From: an uncultured Flavobacteriaceae bacterium | GTDB taxonomy: Bacteria > Bacteroidota > Bacteroidia > Flavobacteriales > Flavobacteriaceae | DNA length: 43,359 nucleotides | Direction: 5' to 3' | NCBI GenBank assembly: GCA_905479835.1 | Contig: CAJQNZ010000024.1 | Location: forward strand, 1 to 43,359 | Shown here: piece after piece, positions 42,895-43,359 of the stretch | Layout: the number at the start of each line of letters is the position of its first letter | Position numbering within the stretch: position 1 is the stretch's first letter | Position numbers and translations under genes: made by a program | Notes under the pieces: generated by a model | The model's database searches: none | Told to the model about the DNA's origin: nothing | What the model saw: the letters and a program-made list of their open reading frames with translations, nothing else

Positions 42895-43359
42895 ATGGGA
42901 AATATTAAAACCGAAAGTAAAGCAAAAGTTCCTATGGGTCAGAAAATTGCTTTTGGATTAGGTATGCTAGCCAACCAAATGTTTCCTGCAGCCTTAGGAA
43001 TTTTTATGGTTGTATTGATACAAGATTTAGGCTTTCCTACTTGGATGTGGGGAATTTTATTTTTCCTTCCTAGAGTATTTGATTCAATTACTGACCCTGT
43101 AATGGGATTTATTTCCGATAACACAAGATCAATTTGGGGTAGGCGTAGGCATTATGTGTTTTTAGGGGCTATTATTATGGGAGTTGCTTTTTCACTCATG
43201 TGGCAACTATATAAAATAGATGGTGTAAGTTATAATTTTACTTATTTTTTAATATGGTCATTGGTTTTTTATTTAGGTCTTACTATTTTTTCAGTTCCTT
43301 ATGTAGCAATGGGTTATGAAATGAGTGATGATTTTCATGAGCGTACCAATATTATGGCA
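42895..43359 (+). CDS. GPH-type MFS sugar transporter, 3' part outside window
   Basis: An ATG at 42895 opens a frame of 155 codons that continues past the window edge. The protein starts MGNIKTESKAKVPMGQKIAFG and then shows membrane helices (for example 'ALGIFMVVLIQDLGF', 'HYVFLGAIIMGVAFSLMW', 'FLIWSLVFYLGLTIFSVPYVAMGYEM'). The loop 'DPVMGFISDNTRSIWGRRRHY' is the glycoside-pentoside-hexuronide cation symporter signature between helices 2 and 3. It should import mono- or oligosaccharides across the inner membrane. Following GH17 and GH30 and near a cytosolic phosphorylase, it is the likely importer of laminari-oligosaccharides. Confidence 0.9.
   Translation, partial: MGNIKTESKAKVPMGQKIAFGLGMLANQMFPAALGIFMVVLIQDLGFPTWMWGILFFLPRVFDSITDPVMGFISDNTRSIWGRRRHYVFLGAIIMGVAFSLMWQLYKIDGVSYNFTYFLIWSLVFYLGLTIFSVPYVAMGYEMSDDFHERTNIMA

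Noticed and set aside
1-43359. Mobile element, prophage, CRISPR array, tRNA or rRNA
   Set aside because: No transposase, integrase, spaced direct repeats, or cloverleaf was found on reading; composition looks uniform throughout.
28073-43359. SusC/SusD pair
   Set aside because: No protein here has a TonB-dependent receptor plug or SusD-type helical repeats; the locus continues beyond the window, so absence is not proved.

Overview
The window is AT-rich, densely packed bacterial DNA that reads as a member of the Flavobacteriaceae (Bacteroidota), probably marine. The grounds are the recognisable gene neighbourhoods (AlgH-HU-fmt-recQ, a SurA-like triad with MoxR, DUF3822-rsmD), upstream motifs of the Bacteroidota type (TAnnTTTG), many SPII lipoproteins, and a beta-1,3-glucan utilisation locus. 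I cannot name the genus. No rRNA, tRNA, CRISPR array, insertion sequence or prophage was seen.

Left and centre (1-24.7 kb) are mainly housekeeping. In order: algH (cut by the left edge), an HU gene with a clear promoter and terminator, a P-loop ATPase-recQ-fmt operon on the minus strand, a DUF493 gene, three SurA-like periplasmic chaperones followed by moxR, rsmD with DUF3822 (whose conserved N-terminus has no ATG/GTG/TTG start), an inner-membrane protein, a RecD/Pif1-like helicase and oligopeptidase B. Next come a cystathionine-beta-synthase-like enzyme and an alpha-oxoamine synthase that together look like the entry to sulfonolipid (capnine) synthesis. After these lie two tandem PPK2 kinases, an ArsC-type reductase, an Smr-domain protein, a cysteine desulfurase, a membrane-anchored LuxR-type protein and a DUF1573 protein.

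The right end (24.9-43.4 kb) is a polysaccharide-utilisation locus that I assign to laminarin or a related beta-1,3(1,6)-glucan. A membrane-spanning sensor/HTH regulator comes first. It is followed by a TIM-barrel glycosidase fused to a long beta-strand-rich region that looks like an outer-membrane barrel, a putative glycan-binding lipoprotein, a GH16 endoglucanase lipoprotein and a very large multi-CBM lipoprotein. After a strong hairpin come a cytosolic GH149-like beta-1,3-glucan phosphorylase, GH17 and GH30 lipoproteins, and a GPH-type MFS sugar importer cut by the right edge. Residues after the lipobox cysteine suggest that the proteins before the hairpin face the cell surface and GH17/GH30 face the periplasm. 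The inferred route is surface binding and cleavage, then passage through the outer membrane, periplasmic trimming and debranching, import, and phosphorolysis to glucose-1-phosphate. No SusC/SusD pair is visible, so the barrel-fused glycosidase is the most interesting candidate for something undescribed.
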